Of a stretch of 64,000 nucleotides of DNA, positions 44,377-52,959 are shown piece after piece (positions within the stretch are counted from its first letter, which is position 1; the number at the start of each line of letters is the position of its first letter). The notes under the pieces were generated by a model. It ran no database searches and had not been told where the DNA came from. It was given only the letters and a program-made list of their open reading frames with translations. Position numbers and translations under genes: made by a program. The stretch covers positions 1-64,000 of the forward strand of contig PLBY01000145.1 of NCBI GenBank assembly GCA_003134655.1. The letters are read 5' to 3'. The stretch comes from Acidobacteriaceae bacterium. GTDB lineage: Bacteria; Acidobacteriota; Terriglobia; Terriglobales; Acidobacteriaceae.

Positions 44377-45345
44377 TCAGGGCTGCGGTGGGACGGCCAG
44401 GCCGCGGCCGTAGACGGCTTCGAGAATTTGGTCGCCGCCGCGTTTGAGCAGGGCGGCACCGGCCGCGTCGCCGAGCTTTTCAGCGTCTTCAATCCTTCCA
44501 TCGCGGGAATCGCGGAGGAGTTTCGAGCCGTCGGGATCGGCGACGATGGATTCCAGATGCAATTTGCCATTGCGCATTTCCGCGAAGGCGCCGATGGGGA
44601 CCTGGCAGCCTCCGCCGAGGCTGTTGAGCAGGGCGCGCTCGCAGGTGGTGGCGGCGCGGGCTGCGGGGTCGTTCAGAAATTCCAAGTGCTCGCGGGTGGC
44701 AGCATCGCCTAGACGGATCTCTATGCCCAGCGCGCCTTGGCCTGCTGCGGGGCACATGATGTCCACGGGAATAATTTGTTTGACGAGTTGCGTCTTGCCT
44801 AGGCGGTTCAGTCCCGCTGAGGCGAGGATGATGGCGTCGTATTCTCCCTGCTCGAGCTTGCGCAGGCGCGTGTCGACGTTGCCGCGCAGGGGATGAATAT
44901 CGAGATCGGGGCGAACGGCCTTGAGTTGCGCCTGACGGCGCAGGCTGGAGGTGCCGACGCGGGCGCCCTGGGGCAATTCCTGGAAGCTCGAATAGTGGCG
45001 CGAGCAGAAGGCGTCGCGCGGATCTTGTCTTTCAGTGATAGCGGCGATTTCGAATCCTGGGGGAAGTTCGGTAGGCAGATCTTTCAAGGAGTGCACGGCC
45101 AGATCGACGCGTCCGGCGGCGAGGGCTTCTTCAATCTCTTTGGTAAACATGCCCTTGGTGCCGACCATGGCCAGGGCAACGTCGGTGATCTTGTCGCCGG
45201 TGGTGTGAATGATTTCGATTTCGACTTCGTGGCCGCGGGCACGTAGGAGCGCGGAGATGTGGTTGGCTTGCCATAGGGCGAGTTGAGAACCGCGGGAGCC
45301 TATGCGGAGTTTCGTCGGATGTGAGCCGTTGTGGGAGTCGGTCAT
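44377..45345 (-). CDS. hemC: Porphobilinogen deaminase
   Basis: A 322-residue enzyme that polymerises four porphobilinogens into hydroxymethylbilane. Opening block [16 protein letters not shown] (13-28), catalytic Asp89 in [22 protein letters not shown], and the dipyrromethane-cofactor cysteine Cys247 in [11 protein letters not shown] are all present. The ATG at 45345 overlaps the stop of a small ORF (ATGA). It follows hemA and precedes the thioesterase gene in one direction. Confidence 0.96.
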   Translation of the reverse strand: MTDSHNGSHPTKLRIGSRGSQLALWQANHISALLRARGHEVEIEIIHTTGDKITDVALAMVGTKGMFTKEIEEALAAGRVDLAVHSLKDLPTELPPGFEIAAITERQDPRDAFCSRHYSSFQELPQGARVGTSSLRRQAQLKAVRPDLDIHPLRGNVDTRLRKLEQGEYDAIILASAGLNRLGKTQLVKQIIPVDIMCPAAGQGALGIEIRLGDAATREHLEFLNDPAARAATTCERALLNSLGGGCQVPIGAFAEMRNGKLHLESIVADPDGSKLLRDSRDGRIEDAEKLGDAAGAALLKRGGDQILEAVYGRGLAVPPQP

Positions 45346-45560
45346 TCGGTAATCCGTTCGTGCGATAGTGCCGTCCTTGCGGGACTCGTTCCGTCTATCA
45401 CGCATCCTCGGCACTGCCGTGCCGGGCTTTCCCATGCCGCCGCTTCGCGGCTGGAGACGGGGTGGAGCTCGGTCTCGTGGTCATCGACGAATCGGATGAC
45501 GATACGAAAATTCGTTTCGTTGGCGCGGGCTGTATCACGCTGATAGGGAATGGAGTTCAC
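45342..45560 (-). CDS. 72-residue ORF coupling hemA to hemC
   Basis: This frame fills the hemA-hemC gap exactly: its GTG overlaps the hemA stop (GTGA) and its TGA overlaps the hemC ATG (ATGA). The first half ([20 protein letters not shown] ... [10 protein letters not shown]) looks protein-like; the second half is encoded by an F5 repeat and adjoining palindromic sequence. It may simply let ribosomes reach hemC, or be a relic opened by repeat insertion. No family recognised. Confidence 0.4.
   Translation of the reverse strand: MNSIPYQRDTARANETNFRIVIRFVDDHETELHPVSSREAAAWESPARQCRGCVIDGTSPARTALSHERITE
45410..45451. repeat. F5 repeat between hemA and hemC
   Basis: GGCAC-tgcc-GTGCC, linker GGGCTTTCCCATGCC, GCCGC-ttc-GCGGC. 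Same layout as 45-90 and 43790-43855. Confidence 0.6.
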
Positions 45561-46861
45561 TGCCGCGTCTCCACTTCGTTCTTCTTATCTTGAGACGGCG
45601 CTTCTTTGTCGTGCAGGTTGAACAGGCGGCGGACTACGTCGACTACCGTCGTTGCTTCCGATTCTCTCGCGGCAGTCTTCAACGTCGTGATGGGCGTGTG
45701 CATGACTTTGTTGATGATGCCGCGAGTCAAGGCCTCGACTGCCATTTCCTGCTCGGGGGTCAGGTGTCCCATACGGCCACGGACACGATCGATTTCCGCT
45801 TGGCGAATCGTTTCCAGATGATCTTGCAACGACACGATCGTGGGCACCACATCGAGGGTATGAAGGCGGGCTTCGAAACGCTCGACTTCGCTGGTGATGA
45901 TCGCTTCGGCCAGCTCGGCTTCCTTGCGGCGGTCGGCGACGTGGCTGCTGACGGCTTGCTGCAGGTCGTCGATGTCGTAGGTGAAGATGCCGTCGAGCTT
46001 GCCCATCTCGGGCGAAACGTCGCGGGGAACGGCGATGTCGATGAAAAACATCGGGCGGTTCTTGCGGCGCGCGAGGAACTGTTCGCCGTGTTCGCGGCGG
46101 AAAATCGCGTGGGGAGAGCCAGTCGAAGTGATAACGATGTCGGCGCGGTCGCAGGTGTTATACAAGTCCTCGAACTTGATGGCCTGGCCGTTAAACCTCT
46201 GCGCCAGTCCGATCGCACGATCATAGGTGCGGTTAGCAACAAAGATGGAGGCGCAGCCGTGGGCCATCAGGTGGCGGGCAGCGAGTTCGCTCATCTTGCC
46301 GGCGCCGATGATGAAGACCGTCTTCCCTTCCAGTGTCCCGAAAATCTTTTTGGCGAGTTCGACCGCGACCGAGGCGATCGACACGGACGACGATCCGACG
46401 GCGGTCTCGGTGCGCACGCGCTTGGCGACGGCGAAGGCGCGGCTGAAAAGCTGGTCGAGTTGTCCGCGAACGGCACCTATGGCGCGCGCCGTGGCATAGG
46501 CTTCCTTGACCTGTCCGAGAATCTGGGCTTCGCCGACGACCATGGAATCCAGGCTCGAGGCCACACGGAACAGGTGCCGGACTGCGTCTTTCTCGCGGAA
46601 CTCGTAGAGATGAGCGTCTAACTCGTCGGCGGTAAGGTGAAAGTGATCGTGCAGGAATCCGCGGAGGTCGGCGTGGCCGTTGGTGGTGTGCGCCACAATC
46701 TCCACGCGATTGCAGGTGGAGATGACCATGCCTTCTTCAATACCGGGGTAGGCATTGAGATCGCGGCAAGTGTCAGGCATGCGCGATTCGGGGATGGCCA
46801 GGCGCTCGCGCAGTTCGAGCGGCGCGCTCTTGTGATTCACGCCAATGAGTTGGAATCTCAT
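45557..46861 (-). CDS. hemA: Glutamyl-tRNA reductase
   Basis: A 434-residue enzyme that reduces glutamyl-tRNA to glutamate-1-semialdehyde, the first committed step of the C5 pathway. Catalytic Cys50 lies in VISTCNRVEI; GVNHKSAPLELRE (7-19), MVVGEAQILGQVK, the NADPH loop FIIGAGKMSELAARHL and DIAVPRDVSPEMG are intact. The C-terminal dimer helix is complete and a 25-residue charged tail follows. Its ATG overlaps the ccsA stop (ATGA). The pathway continues with hemC and hemD downstream; hemB and hemL are not in the window. Confidence 0.96.
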   Translation of the reverse strand: MRFQLIGVNHKSAPLELRERLAIPESRMPDTCRDLNAYPGIEEGMVISTCNRVEIVAHTTNGHADLRGFLHDHFHLTADELDAHLYEFREKDAVRHLFRVASSLDSMVVGEAQILGQVKEAYATARAIGAVRGQLDQLFSRAFAVAKRVRTETAVGSSSVSIASVAVELAKKIFGTLEGKTVFIIGAGKMSELAARHLMAHGCASIFVANRTYDRAIGLAQRFNGQAIKFEDLYNTCDRADIVITSTGSPHAIFRREHGEQFLARRKNRPMFFIDIAVPRDVSPEMGKLDGIFTYDIDDLQQAVSSHVADRRKEAELAEAIITSEVERFEARLHTLDVVPTIVSLQDHLETIRQAEIDRVRGRMGHLTPEQEMAVEALTRGIINKVMHTPITTLKTAARESEATTVVDVVRRLFNLHDKEAPSQDKKNEVETRQ

Positions 46862-47670
46862 GAGGCAGCGAACCTGTGGATCGCGGAGAAATAGTTGGCG
46901 GCCCATGCGGCCAGCGCGGCCACGAAGGCGAAGGTTGCAAGGAAGGCGGCGCGGCGGCCGCGCCATCCGGAGTTCCAGCGGGTGAAGACCATCACCATGT
47001 AGACGGCCCACATCAACAGCGACAGCAGAATCTTGGGATCGAGGAAATCCATGCGGCCGTAGGTGGTGAGGGCCACGATCGATCCAGTGATCAGTCCCAG
47101 CGTCATGAAGGGGAAGCCCAGCAGCAGCGAGCGGTAGCCGATCTGGTCAATCACTTCGAGCGCGGGCAGGAACGAGATCAGGCTGGTAGACTTCTTGGCC
47201 TTCAGGCGGCGTTCTTGTAACAGGTAGAGCAGGCTGGCGCCGAAGCTGAGCACGAGCGCGGCATAGCCGGTGAAGATGAGGATGATGTGGGCGATGAGCC
47301 ATCCCTTGTGCGAAACGAACTGGGTCAGCAGCACCGGCTGCTCGTCCACGGCACCCACGAACGTCAGAAAAAAGACCACTGGAAAGACAACGACGCCGGG
47401 CGACGTGGTCTGGTAGATGGCGTAGATGATCATGAAGAACGTCATCGACAGGAACGCCAGAAGAGACTCCCCGTTGTGCACCGACGCCCAGACGACCTGG
47501 CCCGACAGAAAGAGTTCAGCGAGCGATACGAAGTGGAAGACCATCCCCAAACTGGCGGCATGGAGGGCGATACGGCTGAACAGGTCACTGGTGCGGGTGA
47601 GCGCCACGAAGGCGTAAACCAGCCCGATGAAGTAGCACCCCAGTGCGAAACGCAGCCAAAGCAGAGACAT
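46858..47670 (-). CDS. Cytochrome c biogenesis / HemX-like membrane protein (CcsA family)
   Basis: A 270-residue integral membrane protein with about eight helices, belonging to the CcsA/HemX group that handles haem. Family signs are FHFVSLAELFLSG, SVHNGESLLAFLSM, HIILIFTGYAALVLSFGASLLYLLQERRLK and GRMDFLDPKILLSLLMWAVY. The tryptophan-rich WWD segment of CcsA is weakly represented, so HemX-like is the safer name. It is first in the minus-strand hem operon, with hemA overlapping by four bases. A CRP/FNR-type palindrome lies 127-144 bases upstream. Confidence 0.88.
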   Translation of the reverse strand: MSLLWLRFALGCYFIGLVYAFVALTRTSDLFSRIALHAASLGMVFHFVSLAELFLSGQVVWASVHNGESLLAFLSMTFFMIIYAIYQTTSPGVVVFPVVFFLTFVGAVDEQPVLLTQFVSHKGWLIAHIILIFTGYAALVLSFGASLLYLLQERRLKAKKSTSLISFLPALEVIDQIGYRSLLLGFPFMTLGLITGSIVALTTYGRMDFLDPKILLSLLMWAVYMVMVFTRWNSGWRGRRAAFLATFAFVAALAAWAANYFSAIHRFAAS

Positions 47671-47796
47671 AGGCCTTATAAGTTCCGGAATCCCATGAGT
47701 TTACCCCAAATCGCGGGTCCGGTCTGTCTTCCTCTTGTTACGATGTCCATTTTCTACGGCGGACGGGGTAAGGCAAACAAAGGGGGTCACTTAAAG

Positions 47797-47814
47797 GTGT
47801 GATTAGGATCACAG
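47797..47814. promoter_or_regulatory. CRP/FNR-family operator upstream of ccsA-hemA
   Basis: GTGTGATTAGGATCACAG matches TGTGA-N6-TCACA and differs by one core base from the gltA site at 13488. The only gene in range and pointing away is ccsA. Confidence 0.65.
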
Positions 47815-47845
47815 ACTAGACGGCCACGGAACGTCAAAGCCAACC

Positions 47846-47912
47846 CCAGCGGCTAAAAAGCCTCAGCTTCATCAGCAGCTTACGGCACGAGTGAACTCGT
47901 GCCCTTCCCGGT
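47846..47912. repeat. Dual-hairpin repeat, family F4, copy 3
   Basis: CCAGCGGCTAAAAAGCCTC, linker, then CTTACGGCACGAGTGAACTC..GTGCCCTTCCCGG with a perfect GGCACGAG/CTCGTGCC stem. Confidence 0.7.
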
Positions 47913-47972
47913 TAAGAACTTCGTTCCTACGCATTCCCCAAGCGGCGCTTCACAAATGCCGCCGACCACAAA

Positions 47973-48515
47973 TCATTTCGGCGTAGCGTGCGGATTCGCG
48001 GAGCCGGTCGCGTGCGGATTGGCCATTCCGGGCGGTATGGAACCGGCCGTGTGGCCAGCTCCGATGGAGCCCATGTCGCCGGGAGCAAAGCAGGTAACGC
48101 GACCGCTGGAGGCGATGCGCAGGTGCGATGGGCAGTCACCGCTGGTCAGTGCGGCCGACGGGCCTGATCCTTGCGACTGCACGGTGAATAGTTTGCCGTC
48201 AGCGTTGCCGGCAACTCCGACTGCCATGCCTGGCATGTCATAGGCGACGTAGAACGGATGCTTGGTCTGACTGGCTTGCATGGCGCAGTCGCCGGCCGTC
48301 TTGGATTGGTCGGCGGTGGCCTGCACGTTGAGGCGTCCGCAGTCGGTCGCGCCCGTTCCGGAATATTCCTGCAGCTTCTGCTGCACGGCGTCGGGAGACT
48401 TCGCCGACGAAGTAGCGCTGGATGATGCACTGGACGACGCGGCCGGACCTGCCGACTTGTTGCAGGCCACGAGGCAGGAAAGCGCGAGGACTAAAGTGAC
48501 CGGGAAATTCTTCAT
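47973..48515 (-). CDS. Lipoprotein of unknown function
   Basis: A 180-residue lipoprotein. Lipobox LSCLVAC with Cys18; a Ser/Ala-rich linker (SASSSATSSAKS) follows. The globular part (QQKLQEYSGTGATDCGRLNV ... DCAMQASQTKHPFYVAYDMPGM ... KLFTVQS) contains four cysteines that may form disulfides. The C-terminus is Gly/His/Pro-rich with a repeated ANPHAT motif, possibly metal-binding. The frame is open upstream, but ATG 48515 gives the proper signal peptide. It lies between an F7 repeat and the ccsA control region. Confidence 0.72.
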   Translation of the reverse strand: MKNFPVTLVLALSCLVACNKSAGPAASSSASSSATSSAKSPDAVQQKLQEYSGTGATDCGRLNVQATADQSKTAGDCAMQASQTKHPFYVAYDMPGMAVGVAGNADGKLFTVQSQGSGPSAALTSGDCPSHLRIASSGRVTCFAPGDMGSIGAGHTAGSIPPGMANPHATGSANPHATPK

Positions 48516-48576
48516 GACGTCGTGATTGTAAATGGAAGCACGCGCTTCCGGAAATTCCGCGCGGGCGAAGAACTCT

Positions 48577-48605
48577 AACCACGGAGGACACTGAGGACAC
48601 AGTGG
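48577..48605. repeat. F7 repeat upstream of the lipoprotein gene
   Basis: TAACCACGGAGGACACTGAGGACACAGTGG, plus-strand orientation, between the GH5 stop and the lipoprotein start (both minus-strand genes). Confidence 0.7.
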
Positions 48606-48655
48606 AACTCTCCGGGAACCTCTGACTCCAATGAATTGGTGTTCTTGCTGCGGCC

Positions 48656-49792
48656 TTAGGGTTTTCCAGTAAGTTGCCTTATCAGATCCACTTCTGCTTG
48701 GCGGTAGGGTTTTCCGTCGGAGCGAAGGACTTCGTGGAACCACACTGGAGGCGGATTCTTAACGTAAGGATGCTCCCACGACTCCCACGGGTAGTAGGTT
48801 TGAGTTTTGCCGGCGACGAATCCCCAGTTAATGGCGCCGACACGCTCCTGCTTGGCAATCAGGAGAATCGTGTCGAATGTGCTGCCGACCGACCGAGCCA
48901 TATATTCCGTACAGATCACGGGCCGGTGGAACCGCCGCAGCCACGCGACCTCGGCTTTGAAGTCCTCGGGCCAACTGTAATTGTGGAACGTGATGATGTC
49001 GGACTCGCGCAGTTGAATGCGCTGAATCCCTTCCACGGCGCTCTCGTCCTTGGACGTGTCGATCTCCCATACTCCGCTGGTAAGGGGCTGCGAGGGATTC
49101 GCCTGGCGCGCCCACTCGAACGCCTGTGGCAACAGCGTGGTCACTCGGGCCATCTTGTTGGCATATTTCGATTCTGACTTTGCATAGTTCCCGCCGCCAT
49201 ACGATCCGGGTTCGTTCCAGACGTCCCAGCCCAGGATGCGGTCATCTTTGGCGAAGGTGCCCACGACTCCCTGCACATAGTCTTTCAGCCGCGGATACTG
49301 GCTCGGGTCGTCCAACGCCTTCGCGCCCGGACTTTGGACCCAGCCGGAGTTATGCACACCGGGAATGGGAGCATGTTGCGGACCCAGTTTCGGCATAGGA
49401 TCCCAGCAGGAATCGAAGAGCACGAACAGTGGGCGAATGTGATGGCGCGAGGCGATGGTGAGGAACTGGTCGATGCGCTTGCGAAAGCCGGGGGCGTCCT
49501 GCTGCCACAGCAGATCGTGGAGAAAGACGCGCATCGTGTTCATCCCCATGGCTTCGGCCCAGCCCAGTTCCTTGTCGATTTGCGCGGGATCGAAGGTGGA
49601 CTCCTGCCACATTTCCAATTCGTTGATCGCCGATTTGGGAACGTAGTTGCTGCCCACGAGCCAAGGTTGCTGCGCGTACCAGTCGTTGGCCTTTTGCTCA
49701 GACCAGCGCGCGGCTTGCGAGAAGGCGGCGCTGGAGAACAGGGCTATGGCGAGCAGGGCCGAGGTGATGAACTTGTATTTGAGTTTCTTCAT
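48656..49792 (-). CDS. Exported glycoside hydrolase (GH5-like)
   Basis: A 378-residue exported enzyme. Signal peptide ITSALLAIALFSSAAFSQA. The clan-A barrel has DRILGWDVWNEPGSYGG with acid/base Glu194 and PVICTEYMARSVG with nucleophile Glu296; MNTMRVFLHDLLWQQ and GVHNSGWVQSPG fit the loops of GH5 endoglucanase/mannanase relatives. Substrate is a beta-glycan of unknown type. The frame extends to 49840, but ATG 49792 gives a standard signal peptide. It may act with the GH35 enzyme on plant polymers. Confidence 0.85.
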   Translation of the reverse strand: MKKLKYKFITSALLAIALFSSAAFSQAARWSEQKANDWYAQQPWLVGSNYVPKSAINELEMWQESTFDPAQIDKELGWAEAMGMNTMRVFLHDLLWQQDAPGFRKRIDQFLTIASRHHIRPLFVLFDSCWDPMPKLGPQHAPIPGVHNSGWVQSPGAKALDDPSQYPRLKDYVQGVVGTFAKDDRILGWDVWNEPGSYGGGNYAKSESKYANKMARVTTLLPQAFEWARQANPSQPLTSGVWEIDTSKDESAVEGIQRIQLRESDIITFHNYSWPEDFKAEVAWLRRFHRPVICTEYMARSVGSTFDTILLIAKQERVGAINWGFVAGKTQTYYPWESWEHPYVKNPPPVWFHEVLRSDGKPYRQAEVDLIRQLTGKP

Positions 49793-49856
49793 AGTGAGAA
49801 GTCCGCGATCCTTTTTATGCTCAGTCCCAAGCAGGTTCAATGACTCAGGCCACGCT

Positions 49857-49902
49857 TAGATCCTTCGCTCCGCCGGAAAAGCGGCTACGCTCAGGATGAC
49901 TC
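49857..49902. repeat. F8 repeat, copy 2
   Basis: GATCCTTCGCTCCGCCGG followed by a stem and GGCTACGCTCAGGATGACT. Compare 35629-35685. Confidence 0.6.
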
Positions 49903-49961
49903 CATCTGTGCCGATGACTTCCGCTGTGGTGATGACGACCTTTGTGCCGATCCCGAACCCG

Positions 49962-50336
49962 TTATTCCACACCCAGGGTTGCCAGAGCCTCTTCGAGCCG
50001 ACTTGTGTCGATGCTCAGGCGGCGTCCGTGGGTCTTCATATCTTCGAGTTCGTCGAAGGCGCGGAAGAGGCGGAGCTTGACGGCGGCGTATTGCTCGGCG
50101 TCGTTCAACGGACGGCCGTGGTTCTGGCTCCAGGCAGCTCGGGTGCCGTCTGGAAGGAACACGCTGACGGCATAGGTCAGCTTGCGGTCGGAGGTTACGT
50201 CGAAGACGAACTCGGTGGCGGGTGCCTCGGGATCGTCCGGCAGAGCGGCGCGTTTGCCGACGAAGTAATACTGGTAGACGTAGCCTTGCGATCCGGTGTA
50301 GGTCTTCAGGCGGCGAAGCGGAGGATTCGGAGACAT
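49962..50336 (-). CDS. Protein of unknown function
   Basis: A 124-residue soluble protein: SPNPPLRRLKTYTGSQGYVY, then TEFVFDVTSDRKLTYAVSVFLPDGTRAAW with alternating strands, then a helical C-terminus (EQYAAVKLRLFRAFDELEDM). No signal peptide, no cysteines, no known motif. Upstream frame to 50459 is open but low in protein character. It follows the DinB-like gene by 58 bases and may share its transcript. Confidence 0.65.
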   Translation of the reverse strand: MSPNPPLRRLKTYTGSQGYVYQYYFVGKRAALPDDPEAPATEFVFDVTSDRKLTYAVSVFLPDGTRAAWSQNHGRPLNDAEQYAAVKLRLFRAFDELEDMKTHGRRLSIDTSRLEEALATLGVE

Positions 50337-50394
50337 GCGGACATTATGAAACGGGGACCGGGCGCTTGTCGCGGCAGAAGTGTCGGCGCCACTG

Positions 50395-50961
50395 TCAGGC
50401 GCTATGACCATCGCAATGCAGCACGCCGAGATAAGCGCTCCATGGGCCGACGGTGTCACGATACTGGTGGGCCATCACGCGCGACAGTTGATGCAGGTGG
50501 GTGAGGTCGTGCACGGCCCACGTCGCCAGAAGTTCCCCCAACGTCACCGGGCCCAACGATGGATGCGTACCGCGCCGTGTGAAGTCTTCCTTCTGTAAAT
50601 TCAGCGCCTGCAGGGCAGCCAGATTCTCGCGGCGCAGACGGGCGAACTCGTCCAGGAGTTGGTCCAAGGACTTGCCTCGACTCTCTCTCTCCTGCGCGAA
50701 GCGGTCGAATGGATCGAATGGCCGGGTTTCCCCTTTTTCGAGGATGACCCGCGCGCGTGGCATCCAGTCGTTGCGCTCCCCGGCGATCAGGTGGCCTACG
50801 ATGTCGAAGGCGCTCCAGGTTTCGGCGCCGTCATGGCTGGGCCCTTCGTTGGTGCGCGCCCATACGTCAGGCAGACCGCGCAACCATACATCCATGGTTG
50901 CGGGAGTGCGGCTTAGAACTGCAACGGCATCGGCGAGGCTGAATTCCTTCGAGGTTGGCAT
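50395..50961 (-). CDS. DinB-like metal-dependent protein
   Basis: A 188-residue four-helix protein of the DinB/YfiT superfamily. The histidine ligands expected for the metal site are in DIVGHLIAGERNDW and WAVHDLTHLHQLSRVMAHQY. Relatives act as thiol transferases or isomerases with mycothiol, bacillithiol or similar; the acceptor here is unknown. The preferred start is ATG 50961. It diverges from the PAS-GGDEF-EAL gene across 89 bases. Confidence 0.85.
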   Translation of the reverse strand: MPTSKEFSLADAVAVLSRTPATMDVWLRGLPDVWARTNEGPSHDGAETWSAFDIVGHLIAGERNDWMPRARVILEKGETRPFDPFDRFAQERESRGKSLDQLLDEFARLRRENLAALQALNLQKEDFTRRGTHPSLGPVTLGELLATWAVHDLTHLHQLSRVMAHQYRDTVGPWSAYLGVLHCDGHSA

Positions 50962-51050
50962 GCCTACGTAGATGCGCGTCTGGTGCATTGGACGCAAGGT
51001 TTAATGTCCCGATGCAGTCCTGCCGATAGATCTACGCAGGAGACCTGTGC

Positions 51051-52895
51051 ATGCTGCTGCAATGGTTCTGGGTTCCGCTGGGGGCGCTCGCGGTGCTGGC
51101 TCTTTACCAGCAGGTGCGGATTTATCAAATCCACCGGGAGTCGAAAAAAAAGGAGGAACTGTTCCAGATCGTGACCGAGAACGCCGCCGACATGATCGCG
51201 TTGGTGGACGTGAAGGGGCGGCGACTCTACAACAGTCCGGCTTACAAAAGAATCCTGGGTTACTCGGCGGCGGAGTTGGGGGAGACCTCCGCGTTCGAGC
51301 AAATTCATCCCGACGATCGCTTCCGGGTACTCGACGCGGCGCGCGAGGCTCGAGAGACAGGCACAGGAAAACGGCTGGAGTACCGCATCAAGCACAAGGA
51401 CGGCAGCTGGCGGGTGCTGGAGTCGGTGGCCAGCACGATCCGAGACGCGAAGGGTGAAGTCGCGAAGCTGGTGATTGTGAATCGCGACATCACCGAGCGC
51501 AAGCGGGCGGAAGAACAACTCCAGCACAACCTGTTTCACGATCCGCTGACGAATCTCCCCAACCGCCGGCTTTTTCTCGACCGCCTGCAAAGCTCTTTTG
51601 CGCGAGCCCGGGACGCCGGCCGGCCCTACACACTGCTGCTGGTGAACGTGGATCACTTCAAGGTATTCAATGAAACCATGGGCACGGTGGCGGGAGATCA
51701 TGTGTTGCTGGAACTCAGCCGACGGCTCGCGACTCGCTTGCGGCAGGATGAAACGATCGCGCGTCGCGAGAGCAGCGGCGCCTCACCCGAAGCCGTGCTG
51801 TTCCGGCTGGGCGGAGATGAATTCACCATCCTGCTCGACGTCGTCGACGATCCCAGCGATGCCCTCCGAGTGGCCAAGAGCATCCAGGCCGCGGTGGCGG
51901 AGCCTTTCTTTGTCGAGACCCGCGAGATGCGCGTCTCCGCGAGCATTGGGATCGCCTTGAGCACGGTCACGCACGAGCGGCCCGAGGATGTGTTGAAAGA
52001 TGTGGATGTGGCGATGCGCCGGGCGAAAGCCCTGGGCGGTTCGCGCTGCGAAGTTCTGGATGAAGCCATGCACACTCGCGCCGTGGGACGCCTGCGCCTG
52101 GAGGCCGATTTGCGGACGGCGCTCACCGAGCGGCAGTTCCGCGTTTTTTACCAGCCGGTGGTGGAACTCGCTTCGCGGCGCGTCGTGAGCTTTGAGGCGC
52201 TGCTGCGGTGGGAGCATCCCTCGCAGGGCCTGATTTCGCCCTACCGGTTCATTGAAGCCGCGGAGGACACGGGCATACTGGTTTCCATCGGCCATTGGCT
52301 GCTTCTGCAGACCTGCCGGCAGCTGCGCGATTGGGCGGCCGCCAATTTCTCCGCGCAGCCGATTCATATCACGGTGAACGTATCGGCGCGGCAGTTGGCC
52401 GACGCACGCCTGGTGAACGACCTACAGGATGCGCTGCAGCAGTCCGGAGTAGACCCGGCGCTGCTGCAACTCGAAATGACAGAGAGCGTCGCCGCTGCGG
52501 ATCCCAAGCTTACGGTCACCGTGCTGTCGCACCTGAAGCACATGGGAATCGGGGTGATCCTCGATGATTTCGGAACCGGGACGACATCCCTGCGCGGGCT
52601 CAGGCAGTTCCCGGTGGATGCGTTGAAAATCGACCGATCGCTGGTGCGGGAGATGCAGACGGACCGCGCCACCTCCGACATTGTGGAGTTGATTATCACC
52701 CTGGCACACAAAATGAGCCTGCGAGTCATCGCGGAAGGCATAGAGACCTCCCGCCAATTGGAGCGACTGCTCGAACTGGGATGCGAGTTTGGGCAGGGCT
52801 ACTATTTCTCGCAACCGCTGGAGGCGAAGGCCGTTCAACAGTTCGTACGCCAGCAGATCGGTCCAGCCAGGAAGAGCGGCGCGGGCGCGTCATAG
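51051..52895 (+). CDS. Membrane-anchored PAS-GGDEF-EAL cyclic-di-GMP protein
   Basis: A 614-residue protein. One N-terminal helix (LLQWFWVPLGALAVLALY) anchors it; a PAS domain with PAC motif covers about 35-155 (ADMIALVDVKGRRLYNSPAY ... IVNRDITERKRAEEQL). The cyclase domain has LTNLPNRRLFLDRL and an intact GGDEF (RLGGDEFTILL) but no RxxD inhibitory site in the usual place. The phosphodiesterase domain is complete: EALLRWEHP, NVSARQL, EMTES, LDDFGTG, LKIDRSLV, EGIET. Both activities are therefore possible, with the PAS domain as sensor. GGAG lies nine bases before the ATG. Confidence 0.94.
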   Translation: MLLQWFWVPLGALAVLALYQQVRIYQIHRESKKKEELFQIVTENAADMIALVDVKGRRLYNSPAYKRILGYSAAELGETSAFEQIHPDDRFRVLDAAREARETGTGKRLEYRIKHKDGSWRVLESVASTIRDAKGEVAKLVIVNRDITERKRAEEQLQHNLFHDPLTNLPNRRLFLDRLQSSFARARDAGRPYTLLLVNVDHFKVFNETMGTVAGDHVLLELSRRLATRLRQDETIARRESSGASPEAVLFRLGGDEFTILLDVVDDPSDALRVAKSIQAAVAEPFFVETREMRVSASIGIALSTVTHERPEDVLKDVDVAMRRAKALGGSRCEVLDEAMHTRAVGRLRLEADLRTALTERQFRVFYQPVVELASRRVVSFEALLRWEHPSQGLISPYRFIEAAEDTGILVSIGHWLLLQTCRQLRDWAAANFSAQPIHITVNVSARQLADARLVNDLQDALQQSGVDPALLQLEMTESVAAADPKLTVTVLSHLKHMGIGVILDDFGTGTTSLRGLRQFPVDALKIDRSLVREMQTDRATSDIVELIITLAHKMSLRVIAEGIETSRQLERLLELGCEFGQGYYFSQPLEAKAVQQFVRQQIGPARKSGAGAS

Positions 52896-52925
52896 CCTGG
52901 GGCGAAGATCAAAGTCAAAAGCAGC

Positions 52926-52950
52926 GGACAGGAGTGTCCCCCGCCACGCG
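52926..52950. repeat. REP-like palindrome, family F2, copy 3
   Basis: GGACA-ggag-TGTCC followed by CCCGCCACGCG; a shortened stem with the same GGAG loop as 32876 and 43048. Confidence 0.5.
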
Positions 52951-52959
52951 AAACACACA

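Larger units (their letters stand above)
47671..47972. other. Regulatory spacer upstream of the ccsA-hem operon
   Basis: About 300 bases with the CRP/FNR-type site (47797) and an F4 dual hairpin (47846). No gene is seen. A promoter for ccsA must lie between 47671 and 47800, but I could not place its boxes. Confidence 0.5.
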
